Shown here one piece after another: positions 1 to 6,315 of a stretch of DNA of 9,864 bases; the stretch's first letter is position 1; each line of letters begins with the position of its first letter. The DNA comes from Thermopetrobacter sp. (GTDB lineage: Bacteria > Pseudomonadota > Alphaproteobacteria > Rhizobiales > Aestuariivirgaceae), in NCBI GenBank assembly GCA_011374735.1, contig DRPD01000385.1:1-9864 (forward strand), in the 5' to 3' direction. Below the pieces are notes generated by a model that saw only the letters and a list, made by a program, of their open reading frames with translations, was not told the origin of the DNA and did not search any database. The translations under genes were made by a program, and so were the position numbers.

Positions 1-1
1 G

Positions 2-229
2 GACGTCTACGCCGCCCATCGCGCCCGGCTTGAAAGCGGCAGGGGCAGCGCCGCCATGGCCCGCTTCCGCCTGCCGCCGGAGGCGGTCTTGAAGAAGCTC
101 GTCCACGCCCTTGAAAGCCCCAGGCCCAAGCCGCGCTATTACGTCACCGTGCCGACCCACGCCATGGCCATCGCCCGCCGCCTGCTGCCCTTCCGCCTCA
201 TCGACCGCATCCTCGACGGCGCCGACTGA
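2..229 (+). CDS. Short-chain dehydrogenase/reductase, C-terminal fragment (5' end outside window)
   Basis: An open frame enters from the left edge and ends with TGA at 227-229, giving the last 75 residues of a protein whose start lies outside the window. The tail reads KPRYYVTVPTHAMAIARRLL followed by PFRLIDRILDGAD. This matches the C-terminal pattern of NAD(P)-dependent short-chain dehydrogenases of the broad 'SDR family oxidoreductase' type, which often end in a 'kPrpRYxVtxPaH...RRLLPdrllD' segment after the Rossmann core. The NAD-binding glycine motif and the YxxxK catalytic pair are not in the window, so activity and substrate cannot be judged. Codon use is GC-rich like the neighbours. 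The gene converges on the TRAP operon. The family call rests on tail similarity alone and could be wrong in detail. Confidence 0.72.
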   Translation, partial: DVYAAHRARLESGRGSAAMARFRLPPEAVLKKLVHALESPRPKPRYYVTVPTHAMAIARRLLPFRLIDRILDGAD

Positions 230-246
230 ATGTCTGTTTCTAAAGA

Positions 247-282
247 GAAGCGCCAATGGCGTTTTTTCGCCATTGGCGCTTC
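247..282 (+). terminator. Perfect 15-bp hairpin, probable terminator of the SDR gene
   Basis: Arms at 247-261 and 268-282 are perfectly complementary (GAAGCGCCAATGGCG and its reverse complement) around a six-T loop. The hairpin begins 18 bp after the SDR stop codon. The tract after the stem is only loosely T-rich (ATTGCCATTTTCTT), so it is not a textbook intrinsic terminator. The position between convergent genes and the stem strength still favour transcription termination or 3'-end protection. It could also act on the minus strand, although no T tract follows there. Confidence 0.55.
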
Positions 283-292
283 ATTGCCATTT

Positions 293-377
293 TCTTCCCC
301 GCCTTTGCTTGTCAAGGGCGGCCCTTTGGGCCGTCGCCGAAGGCGATTTCACCCTTGACAAGCAAAGGCGGGGAAGA
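293..377. repeat. Compound palindromic element: 26-bp inverted repeat enclosing two small hairpins
   Basis: Positions 293-318 and 352-377 are perfect 26-bp inverted arms. The 33-nt interior holds two further perfect hairpins: 319-333 (CGGCCC, TTT, GGGCCG) and 334-346 (TCGCC, GAA, GGCGA). A five-base TTTCA at 347-351 completes it. Either strand as RNA would fold into a long stem closed by a multi-branch junction. The element lies between the convergent SDR and dctM genes and ends 16 bp from the dctM stop codon. This architecture fits a dispersed intergenic palindromic repeat (REP/BIME-like or MITE-like) or a strong 3'-end structure for the TRAP transcript. No second copy is seen in this window, so repeat status is inferred. 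Confidence 0.75.
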
Positions 378-393
378 CAGCCCAACCCCCCCC

Positions 394-2007
394 TCACTTC
401 TCGTAAAGCACCCCCGGCAGCCAGGTGGCGATTTCGGGGAAGAACCACAGCAGCACCAGCGCCAGCACCTGAATGGCCACGAACGGGATGACGCCGGAAT
501 AGATATGGCTCGTCTTCACCTGCTTCGGCGCCACGCCGCGCAGGTAGAACAACGCGAAGCCGAACGGCGGGGTGAGGAACGACGTTTGCAGGTTGATGCC
601 CATCATCACCCCCAGCCACACCGGGCTCATCAGCTCGCCCGGCGCCACCTCCATCTGCAACAGGATCGGCGACACGATGGGCACCACGATGAAGATGATC
701 TCCAGAAAGTCGAGGAAGAAGCCCATGATGAACATCACGCCCATCACCAGCAGCAGCGCGCCGATGACGCCGCCCGGCAACTGCTTGAGGAATTCCTCGA
801 TCATCTCGTCGCCGCCGAAGCCGCGAAACACCAGCGAGAACATCGACGCGCCGACCAGGATGATGAACACCATCGACGAGATCTGCACCGTCGAGCGCCC
901 CACCGCCGCCAGCACCGGCGTGCCTTGAGCGTCGCGCTGCTGCATGGTGCGCACGACACCCACCCACATGCCGATCGCCAGCACCGCCGACAGCGCCAGC
1001 GCGACGATGATCGCCACCCAGTCGCTGGCCGGAATGACGTCGCGCTGCATCCTGAGATCGAAGAAGAAGGTGATGATGAACAGCGCGAACAGCGCCGCCG
1101 CGCCGGCGAACAGCCAGAACGAGCGCTTCGGGTCGATCTTGTAGCCGGCCAGCATGATGGCGCCCACCGCGCCCACCGACGCCGCCTCCGTCGGCGAGGC
1201 CAGCCCGCCGAGGATGGAGCCCAGCACCGCCACGATCAGGATGAGCGGCGCGAACAAGGTGCCGGCCAGCCGCTTGAAGAAGGTGGCGCGGTCTTCGTCG
1301 ATCAGCTCATCGGCCGGAACGGGCGGCGCCTCGTGCGGCTTCACGGTGGCGAAGAGAGCCTGATAGAGCAGATACATCCCCACCAGCATCAGCCCCGGCA
1401 ACAGGGCGCCGGCGAACAGGTCGTTCACCGACACCGTGTCGGGCGAGAAATTGCCCATCTCGAACTGCGCGTTCTGAAAGGCCGTGGAGAGCTGATCGCC
1501 CAGCAGCACCAGCACGATGGACGGCGGGATGATCTGCCCCAGCGTCCCGGAGGCGGAAATGGAGCCGCAGGCGAACGGGATGTTGTAGCCGCGCCGGATC
1601 ATGGTCGGCAGCGACAGCAGCCCCATGGTCACCACCGTCGCCCCGACGATGCCGGTGGAGGCGGCCAGCAACGCGCCGACCACGGTCACCGAATAGGCCA
1701 GCCCGCCGGGCAGCGCCCCGAAGGCCCGGCCCATGTTGTCGAGCAATTCCTCCGCCACCTTGGAGCGTTCCAGCATCACCCCCATGAACACGAACAGCGG
1801 CACCGCGACGAGCACCTCCGACGACATGGTGGAGAAGATGCGCTGCGGAAAGGCGCTCAGCAGCGACAGGTCGAACATCCCCAGGAGCGACCCGATGCCG
1901 GCGAAGATCAGCGCCGAGCCGGCCAGCGTGAAGGCCACCGGATAGCCCAGGATGAGCAACCCGATAGTGGTCACGAACATCAGGATGACCATGATTTCCG
2001 GGCTCAT
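394..2007 (-). CDS. dctM: TRAP transporter large permease subunit, DctM/TakM-like
   Basis: This is a 537-residue, strongly hydrophobic protein of the TRAP large permease family. The family forms the ion-driven translocation channel in the inner membrane. Recognisable family segments are GQIIPPS (157-163), GGLASPTEAASVGA (267-280) and the late QTSFLTPPFGFALFYLRG block (474-491). It is longer than the usual DctM of about 425 residues. The extra length sits mainly around residues 290-370 and includes two additional hydrophobic stretches (about 298-315 and 329-352). This is the arrangement seen in the TakM/'mannitol-chloroaromatic' branch. The ATG at 2007 follows a strong GGAGGA ribosome site (2014-2019) and overlaps the dctQ stop by 4 bp, implying translational coupling. 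The gene is the last of the dctP-dctQ-dctM operon. The substrate cannot be read from this subunit. Confidence 0.95.
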   Translation of the reverse strand: MSPEIMVILMFVTTIGLLILGYPVAFTLAGSALIFAGIGSLLGMFDLSLLSAFPQRIFSTMSSEVLVAVPLFVFMGVMLERSKVAEELLDNMGRAFGALPGGLAYSVTVVGALLAASTGIVGATVVTMGLLSLPTMIRRGYNIPFACGSISASGTLGQIIPPSIVLVLLGDQLSTAFQNAQFEMGNFSPDTVSVNDLFAGALLPGLMLVGMYLLYQALFATVKPHEAPPVPADELIDEDRATFFKRLAGTLFAPLILIVAVLGSILGGLASPTEAASVGAVGAIMLAGYKIDPKRSFWLFAGAAALFALFIITFFFDLRMQRDVIPASDWVAIIVALALSAVLAIGMWVGVVRTMQQRDAQGTPVLAAVGRSTVQISSMVFIILVGASMFSLVFRGFGGDEMIEEFLKQLPGGVIGALLLVMGVMFIMGFFLDFLEIIFIVVPIVSPILLQMEVAPGELMSPVWLGVMMGINLQTSFLTPPFGFALFYLRGVAPKQVKTSHIYSGVIPFVAIQVLALVLLWFFPEIATWLPGVLYEK

Positions 2008-2564
2008 GGCGTTTCCTCCCCGCCGCCGAACAGCGCCCCTTCACCACTCGTTGGCGGATAGCTCTCCAGCCGCCCGGCCAGGAACGCCGCCGCCTTGTAA
2101 AGCCCCGACAGCGCCTGCAGGAACACCAGCACCGCGAACACCCAGATCACCGTCTTGTAAGCCCAGATCAGCGGCAGGCCGGTCACCTCCGTGGAGCCTT
2201 CCCACACCTTCCAGGCGTTGATCACGTAAGACCACGACAGCCACAAGGTGGCCGCCATCAGCGGCATGAGAAAGAAGATCGTGCCCAACAGATCGATCCA
2301 CGCCTTATAGCGTGGCTTCGCCTCGCCGAAGATCACATCGACCCGCACATGCCCGTTGTGCAAGAGGGTGTAACCGGCCCCGACCATGAACAGGATGCCA
2401 TGCAGATACCAGATCGACTCCTGCATGGCGATGTTGCCGATGGCGAACACATAGCGCATCACCACCACGATGAACTGGATGAGCACCATGGCCAGCGCCG
2501 CCCACGCGACGCCGCGCCCGATGCGCTCATTCAGCCGGTCGATGAATCGAACGAACCCGGGCAC
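2004..2564 (-). CDS. dctQ: TRAP transporter small permease subunit, DctQ-like
   Basis: This small integral membrane protein is the DctQ subunit that pairs with DctM. Four hydrophobic segments lie at about residues 16-37, 50-70, 90-115 and 133-155. The segment RYVFAIGNIAMQESIWYLHG and the following GHVRVDVIF are typical of the family. I chose the GTG at 2564 (186 aa) because a GGGGAGG ribosome site lies 9 nt upstream (2574-2580). The longer frame opens at another GTG at 2621, adding 19 residues rich in Arg and Pro. That start sits inside the GC-rich hairpin 2604-2636 and has no ribosome site, so it is less likely. The stop at 2004-2006 overlaps the dctM ATG. The spacing from dctP is about 100 bp, unusually wide for this operon. 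Confidence 0.92.
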   Translation of the reverse strand: MPGFVRFIDRLNERIGRGVAWAALAMVLIQFIVVVMRYVFAIGNIAMQESIWYLHGILFMVGAGYTLLHNGHVRVDVIFGEAKPRYKAWIDLLGTIFFLMPLMAATLWLSWSYVINAWKVWEGSTEVTGLPLIWAYKTVIWVFAVLVFLQALSGLYKAAAFLAGRLESYPPTSGEGALFGGGEETP

Positions 2565-2602
2565 CAGCGAAAGCCTCCCCTGCCCCCTGCATTGCCGCGC
2601 AA

Positions 2603-2637
2603 AGGGCCGGAGCGGTAACACGCGCCACTCCGGCCCC
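2603..2637 (-). terminator. GC-rich hairpin between dctP and dctQ, possible attenuator or mRNA stabiliser
   Basis: GGGCCGGAG at 2604-2612 pairs perfectly with CTCCGGCCC at 2628-2636 around a 15-nt loop. It lies between the dctP stop (2666) and the dctQ start (2564). Read on the minus strand, the stem is followed by only a short CCCTTTGCG, not a run of U. A partial terminator or a barrier to 3' exonucleases is therefore more likely than full termination. Such a structure would let the periplasmic binding protein be made in excess over the permease subunits. That role is inferred from position. Confidence 0.5.
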
Positions 2638-2665
2638 GTTTGTCATGGTTGCGCCTCTGCGTGGA

Positions 2666-3742
2666 TCACCACTTGGAGAGGTTGCGGTATTGGACGTAGG
2701 CGGTGTCGGAAATCTCCGTCCAGCCGATCACCTCCTTGCGGAACTTCAGGAAGCTGTCATAGACCTTCTTGGCGATCGGCGTGGAGTTGCCGGCCTTCGA
2801 CATCACGTCCTTCGACGCTTCGCCGAACGCCTTGAACACGTCTTCGGGGAACTTGTGCAGCTTCACCCCGTGTTTTTCCACCAGCGTGCGCAGCGCCGCG
2901 CCGTTGTTGGCGTTGTATTCCGCCAGGCTGATGGCGTTCTGCGCCGCCGCCACGGCCTTGAAGATCTCCTTGTCGGTGTCGGACATCTTGTCCCACAGCT
3001 TCTTGGAGATGCCGAAGGTGAGCTGCGCGCCCGGCTCGTGGAAGCCCGGATAGTAATAGTGCTTGGTCACCTTGTAGAAGCCGAACGCCAGGTCGTTCCA
3101 CGGTCCCACCCATTCCGAGGCGTCGATGGTGCCCGATTGCAGCGCCGGCATGATCTCCGCGCCGGCCAGCGTCAGCGCCGTGGCGCCGATGGCGTTCATC
3201 ACCGCGCCGCCGAGGCCGGGGATGCGCATCTTCAGGCCCTTCAGATCCTCGATGCTCTTAATTTCCTTGCGGAACCAGCCGCCCATCTGCACGCCGGTGT
3301 TGCCCGCCGCCAGCGGCTTGACGCCGAATCCGGCCGACAGCTCGTCCCATACCTGCTGGCCGCCGCCGTGGTGAATCCAGGCGTCCATCTCGTTGGCCGT
3401 GAAGCCGAACGGCACCGCGGTGAAGAAGGCCAGGCCCTCGTTCTTGCCGCGGTAGTAATAGTCGGCCGAGTGATAAAGCTCCGCCGTGCCTTCCTGCACC
3501 GCGTCCAGGCACTTCAGCGGATGCACGATCTCGCCGCCGGCGTAGACCCTGACCTTGTAGCGGCCTTCCGTGGCCTTGGCGATCTGCGCCGCGAGGCGGT
3601 TGGCCGCCGTGCCCAGACCGGGGAAGTTCTTCGGCCACGAGGTGACCATTTTCAGCTCCTGCGCGCCCGACGCGATGGCCGGGGCCGCCAGCGTGGCCGC
3701 CGCCGCCAGGCCGGAGGTCTTGATGAAGTTGCGACGATCCAT
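2666..3742 (-). CDS. dctP: TRAP transporter periplasmic substrate-binding protein, DctP family (TakP-like)
   Basis: This 358-residue periplasmic solute-binding protein delivers substrate to the DctQM permease. The N-terminus carries a twin-arginine signal (DRRNFIK, residues 2-8), then a hydrophobic Ala-rich stretch and a likely cleavage near AIA/SGA (24-27). Internal segments closely recall TakP, the 2-oxoacid-binding protein of Rhodobacter: GNTGVQMGGWFRKEI (147-161), LKGLKMRI (167-174) and EWVGP (210-214). Arg173 in the KMRI segment is the usual carboxylate-gripping arginine of the family, and Trp211 and Arg158 are also conserved in TakP-like members. The ATG at 3742 follows GAGGGAG. The longer frame to 3901 would bury the signal peptide and is rejected. 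First gene of the TRAP operon, divergent from the stomatin gene. The substrate is probably a 2-oxo or hydroxy carboxylate, by family inference only. Confidence 0.93.
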   Translation of the reverse strand: MDRRNFIKTSGLAAAATLAAPAIASGAQELKMVTSWPKNFPGLGTAANRLAAQIAKATEGRYKVRVYAGGEIVHPLKCLDAVQEGTAELYHSADYYYRGKNEGLAFFTAVPFGFTANEMDAWIHHGGGQQVWDELSAGFGVKPLAAGNTGVQMGGWFRKEIKSIEDLKGLKMRIPGLGGAVMNAIGATALTLAGAEIMPALQSGTIDASEWVGPWNDLAFGFYKVTKHYYYPGFHEPGAQLTFGISKKLWDKMSDTDKEIFKAVAAAQNAISLAEYNANNGAALRTLVEKHGVKLHKFPEDVFKAFGEASKDVMSKAGNSTPIAKKVYDSFLKFRKEVIGWTEISDTAYVQYRNLSKW

Positions 3743-3979
3743 GTCTGAGTTCTCCCTCTTCGATGCGGATTCTGTTGTCGTTGGCGAGTGTTGTCGGCAA
3801 GGCTCAAGGGGGCTCGAAGATCGCCCCGCCACGCCCCGGTATGGCATGCTGCGACAAAAGTAGCGGCTTGTGCAACCCCTTCTTGCGTCGCACATGATCA
3901 CCGCCTGTCATCGTCCGCTCAAATCCGCTATCATCGCGGCGGCGGAAACGGCCACAACCTCGAACAAGGAGATCGCCCC
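3743..3979. promoter_or_regulatory. Divergent intergenic region between dctP (-) and the stomatin gene (+)
   Basis: This 237-bp gap must hold the promoters of both flanking transcription units. For dctP only the ribosome site (GAGGGAG, 3753-3759) is clear. No convincing -35/-10 pair was found on the minus strand, although several weak TTG-type hexamers occur. For the plus strand a better candidate is listed separately. No tRNA or small ORF with support was seen here. Confidence 0.55.
3905..3934 (+). promoter_or_regulatory. Candidate sigma70-type promoter for the stomatin-nfeD unit
   Basis: CTGTCA at 3905-3910 (four of six matches to TTGACA) and TATCAT at 3929-3934 (five of six matches to TATAAT) are separated by 18 bp. 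This would place the transcript start near 3941, about 40 nt before the ATG at 3980. The leader then contains the ribosome site AAGGAG (3966-3971), 8 nt before the start. The hexamer match is moderate. Confidence 0.4.
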
Positions 3980-4912
3980 ATGGGTCTGGAAGGTTTCTCC
4001 ATCTTCGCCCTCATCCTGGTGCTGCTGGTGCTCGCCACCTTGTACATGGGCATCGTCATCGTGCCCCAGGGCCATCACTACACCGTGGAGCGCTTCGGCA
4101 AATACATCAAGACGCTGCACCCCGGCTTTCACATCATCATCCCGTGGTTCGACCGCATCTCCAACAAGGTCAACGTCATGGAGCAGGTGCTGGAGGTGCC
4201 GAGCCAGGAGGTCATCACCCGTGACAACGCCATGGTGACCGTCGATGGCATCGCCTACTATCAGGTCATCGACGCGGCCCGCGCCACCTATGAGGTCAAC
4301 CGGCTGGAATACGCCATGATCAACCTGGTGCTGACCAACATCCGCACCGTCATGGGCTCCATGGATCTCGACCAGCTGCTGTCGCACCGCGACGAGATCA
4401 ACGCCCGCATTCTCGCCGTCGTCGACGAGGCCTCCGGCCCGTGGGGCGTGAAGGTCACCCGCATCGAGATCAAGGACATCCTGCCGCCGCAGGATCTGGT
4501 CGACGCCATGGCCCAGCAGATGATCGCCGAGCGCAACAAGCGCGCCGTCATCCTGGAGGCCGAAGGCGTGCGCCAGTCGCAGATACTCAAGGCCGAAGGC
4601 GAGAAGCAGGCCACCATCCTGAAGGCCGAAGGCGAGCGCGAGGCCGCCTGGCGCGAGGCCGAGGCCCGCGAGCGGCTGGCCCAGGCGGAAGCCGCCGCCA
4701 CCAAGGTGGTCAGCACCGCCATCGCCGAAGGTGACGTCAGGGCCATCAACTATTTCGTCGCCAACAACTACGTGAAGGCCCTCGAACAGGTGGCTTCCGC
4801 CCCCAACGAGAAAGTCATCATGATGCCGCTGGAGGCCTCTTCGGTGATCGGCTCCATCGCCGGCATTTCCGAACTGGCCAAAGAAGCCTTCGGCGGGAAG
4901 GGCAAGGCGTGA
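3980..4912 (+). CDS. qmcA: Stomatin/prohibitin (SPFH/Band 7) membrane protein, QmcA-like
   Basis: This 310-residue protein has one N-terminal membrane anchor (about residues 5-28), then VPQGHHYTVERFGKY and HPGFHIIIPWFD, the hallmark start of stomatin-like SPFH domains. The SPFH domain runs to about residue 175. A long charged coiled coil follows, including three near-perfect 11-residue repeats of the form ILKAEGEKQAT (191-201, 202-212, 213-223). A C-terminal hydrophobic oligomerisation tail completes it. Such proteins form large rings or microdomain scaffolds in the bacterial inner membrane and are linked to membrane quality control. The ATG at 3980 follows AAGGAG with 8-nt spacing. An upstream in-frame extension to 3788 lacks sense as protein. 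The stop overlaps the nfeD start, and this gene pair is a well-known functional partnership. The symbol follows E. coli QmcA by family resemblance. Confidence 0.93.
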   Translation: MGLEGFSIFALILVLLVLATLYMGIVIVPQGHHYTVERFGKYIKTLHPGFHIIIPWFDRISNKVNVMEQVLEVPSQEVITRDNAMVTVDGIAYYQVIDAARATYEVNRLEYAMINLVLTNIRTVMGSMDLDQLLSHRDEINARILAVVDEASGPWGVKVTRIEIKDILPPQDLVDAMAQQMIAERNKRAVILEAEGVRQSQILKAEGEKQATILKAEGEREAAWREAEARERLAQAEAAATKVVSTAIAEGDVRAINYFVANNYVKALEQVASAPNEKVIMMPLEASSVIGSIAGISELAKEAFGGKGKA

Positions 4913-5376
4913 TGGAAGCCTTTCTCGATCAATACGGCTGGTGGTCGCTGGGCCTGCTGCTGCTCATCGCCGAGATGATCGCGCCGGGCATCTTCCTGAT
5001 GTGGCTGGGCCTCGCCGCGCTGCTCACCGGCGGCGTCGACTGGCTGTTTCCGCAGCTGGCCTGGCACTGGCAGCTCATCGTCTTCGCCGCCTTTGCCGCC
5101 GCCCTGGTGTTCGGCCTGCGCCCGCTGCTCAGCGCGGAGGAGAACGAAGGCCCGGATTCCACCCTCAACCGCCGCCTGCACGCCCTGATCGGCCGCGCCG
5201 CCACGCTGGAGAAGCCGATCGTCAACGGCCGCGGCGAGGTGCGCATCGGCGACACCATCTGGCGCGTCAGCGGCCCTGATCTGCCGGCCGGCGCCACCAT
5301 CACCGTCACCGGCGTCAATGAGCGCGACCTCACCTTGCGCGTGGAGAAAGCGGCACCCCCCTCCGCCCGGAAGTAA
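4912..5376 (+). CDS. NfeD family membrane protein (short NfeD1b type), partner of the stomatin
   Basis: This 154-residue protein begins with hydrophobic segments at about residues 10-26 (YGWWSLGLLLLIAEMIAPG), 27-45 and 53-70. It ends in a soluble domain (about 85-145) containing LHALIGRAATLEKPIVNGRG, GDTIWRVSGPDLPAG and VTGVNERDLTLRVE. That C-terminal part is the OB-fold of NfeD proteins, where G-x-A and W-R-V positions recur. It lacks the N-terminal ClpP-like protease domain of long NfeD proteins, so it is the short form that accompanies SPFH proteins. The ATG at 4912 overlaps the preceding TGA by one base (TGATG), indicating coupling. A GTG one codon earlier (4909) is a possible alternative start. 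The role is probably assembly or regulation of the stomatin microdomain, by family knowledge. Confidence 0.92.
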   Translation: MEAFLDQYGWWSLGLLLLIAEMIAPGIFLMWLGLAALLTGGVDWLFPQLAWHWQLIVFAAFAAALVFGLRPLLSAEENEGPDSTLNRRLHALIGRAATLEKPIVNGRGEVRIGDTIWRVSGPDLPAGATITVTGVNERDLTLRVEKAAPPSARK

Positions 5377-5442
5377 ACGGATTGTTAAACCTCGCCGCGC
5401 TACCCTGCCCGCCGACACGGGTTGAAACGGGAAGGCAGGATC

Positions 5443-6213
5443 ATGCGCGGCGACGAGCACCCCACGGGCGTTACCGGAAACGACCACGACCCCGAAAACG
5501 GCCTGATCGGCCTCATGGCCGCCACCGCCGTGCTGGTGGTGGCCGTCTGGGTCACCCTGTTTTCGCTGGCCGACACCCTGGCCCGCAGCCACGCCGTCGC
5601 CCGCGCCCACGACGTGGCCGGCCAGGTGGAGCGGGTGGTGCGCGCCATGCCGCCGGCCCAAGCCGGCGCGGAGCTCAACCGGTTGATGCGCTACATGCAC
5701 GTGCGGCGGCTGGCCGTGACCAATGGCGAAGGCAGGACGGTCTGGGCCTCTGACGCCACCGCCCGCCAGGCGGCATTGGCCAAAGGCCCCCGCATCGGCT
5801 GGCGCGAGGTCAACGCCGAGGGCGTGCGCGGCCTGTGGTTGCGCCTGCAGAAGACCCTCACCGGCGGCCGGCGCCTGTTGCTGCAATTCGACGTGACACC
5901 GAGTCTGACCCGCTATCGCGCCGTCGCCCGCCTCATCGCCGAGGCGCTGACCCTGATCGTGCTGCTTGGGTTCTTCGTCGCCGCCGCCATCCTGTTCGGC
6001 CGCTACCGCGAACGCCTGCAGGCCCGCGACGCGCTGGACAGGCTGCGCCGCGAAAACGAACGGGAGCAACGCCGCATCCGCGACTTGCAACGCCAGCTCG
6101 ACGAGATCAACGGCCAGCTGGCCAGCCTCACCGGCCGTCTCGCCGAGACCATGCATCAGGGTATCGGCCCGGCCGCCGATATGCCCCCCGGCAAGGCCCG
6201 CCACACCGGCTGA
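5443..6213 (+). CDS. Uncharacterised two-TM protein with periplasmic domain and cytoplasmic coiled coil
   Basis: I do not recognise this 256-residue protein. Residues 1-19 are polar. A membrane helix spans about 20-43, then a roughly 120-residue extracytoplasmic region (44-165) with LMRYMHVRRLAVTNGEGRTV at its centre. That stretch looks like the beta-strand and NG-turn of a PAS/Cache-like sensor fold. A second membrane helix spans about 166-186. Residues 187-238 are a highly charged predicted coiled coil (ALDRLRRENEREQRRIRDLQ onward), and the tail is short and Pro/Gly-rich. The layout is that of a sensory receptor stopped after its signalling helix, with no kinase, GGDEF or methyl-accepting domain. 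The ATG at 5443 follows GGGAAGG at 7-nt spacing. A TTG at 5422 would add seven residues. It lies 66 bp after nfeD and may be cotranscribed with it. Function unknown. Confidence 0.8.
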   Translation: MRGDEHPTGVTGNDHDPENGLIGLMAATAVLVVAVWVTLFSLADTLARSHAVARAHDVAGQVERVVRAMPPAQAGAELNRLMRYMHVRRLAVTNGEGRTVWASDATARQAALAKGPRIGWREVNAEGVRGLWLRLQKTLTGGRRLLLQFDVTPSLTRYRAVARLIAEALTLIVLLGFFVAAAILFGRYRERLQARDALDRLRRENEREQRRIRDLQRQLDEINGQLASLTGRLAETMHQGIGPAADMPPGKARHTG

Positions 6214-6264
6214 CGGCACGCTGGCCCGCCATGACTTGACCTGCCGGCCGATTTGCTGTCTGTG

Positions 6265-6283
6265 GGATCGTTGACGACGATCC
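6265..6283 (+). promoter_or_regulatory. 7-bp dyad (GGATCGT / ACGATCC) upstream of the amidotransferase gene
   Basis: Perfect 7-bp inverted arms at 6265-6271 and 6277-6283 flank five bases. The dyad lies 33 bp before the ATG at 6316, in the 102-bp gap after the two-TM gene. A third GGATCG copy occurs at 6303-6308, and a TTGACC hexamer lies at 6236-6241 without a good -10. It could be an operator or a leader hairpin. No T tract follows, so it is not an obvious terminator. Confidence 0.3.
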
Positions 6284-6315
6284 GGGACACATCGCGAAGA
6301 AAGGATCGGTGACGG

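Noticed and set aside
256..2061. 601-residue plus-strand ORF opposite dctM
   Set aside because: It is rich in His, Arg, Gln and Asp runs, as expected from antisense reading of a GC-rich hydrophobic gene. It crosses the palindrome, has no recognisable domain, and dctM is clearly real.
3860..3900. Possible sigma54 promoter on the minus strand around a TTGCAC sequence upstream of dctP
   Set aside because: The required GG element at the -24 position is not present at the right spacing.
3743..3901. 53-residue N-terminal extension of DctP
   Set aside because: It would place the twin-arginine signal peptide internally. The ATG at 3742 has a good ribosome site, and the extension lies in the divergent promoter region.
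6236..6264. TTGACC hexamer as a -35 element for the amidotransferase gene
   Set aside because: The hexamer is good, but no acceptable -10 lies 15-19 bp downstream (TGTCTG and TCTGTG are poor), so a promoter is not called.
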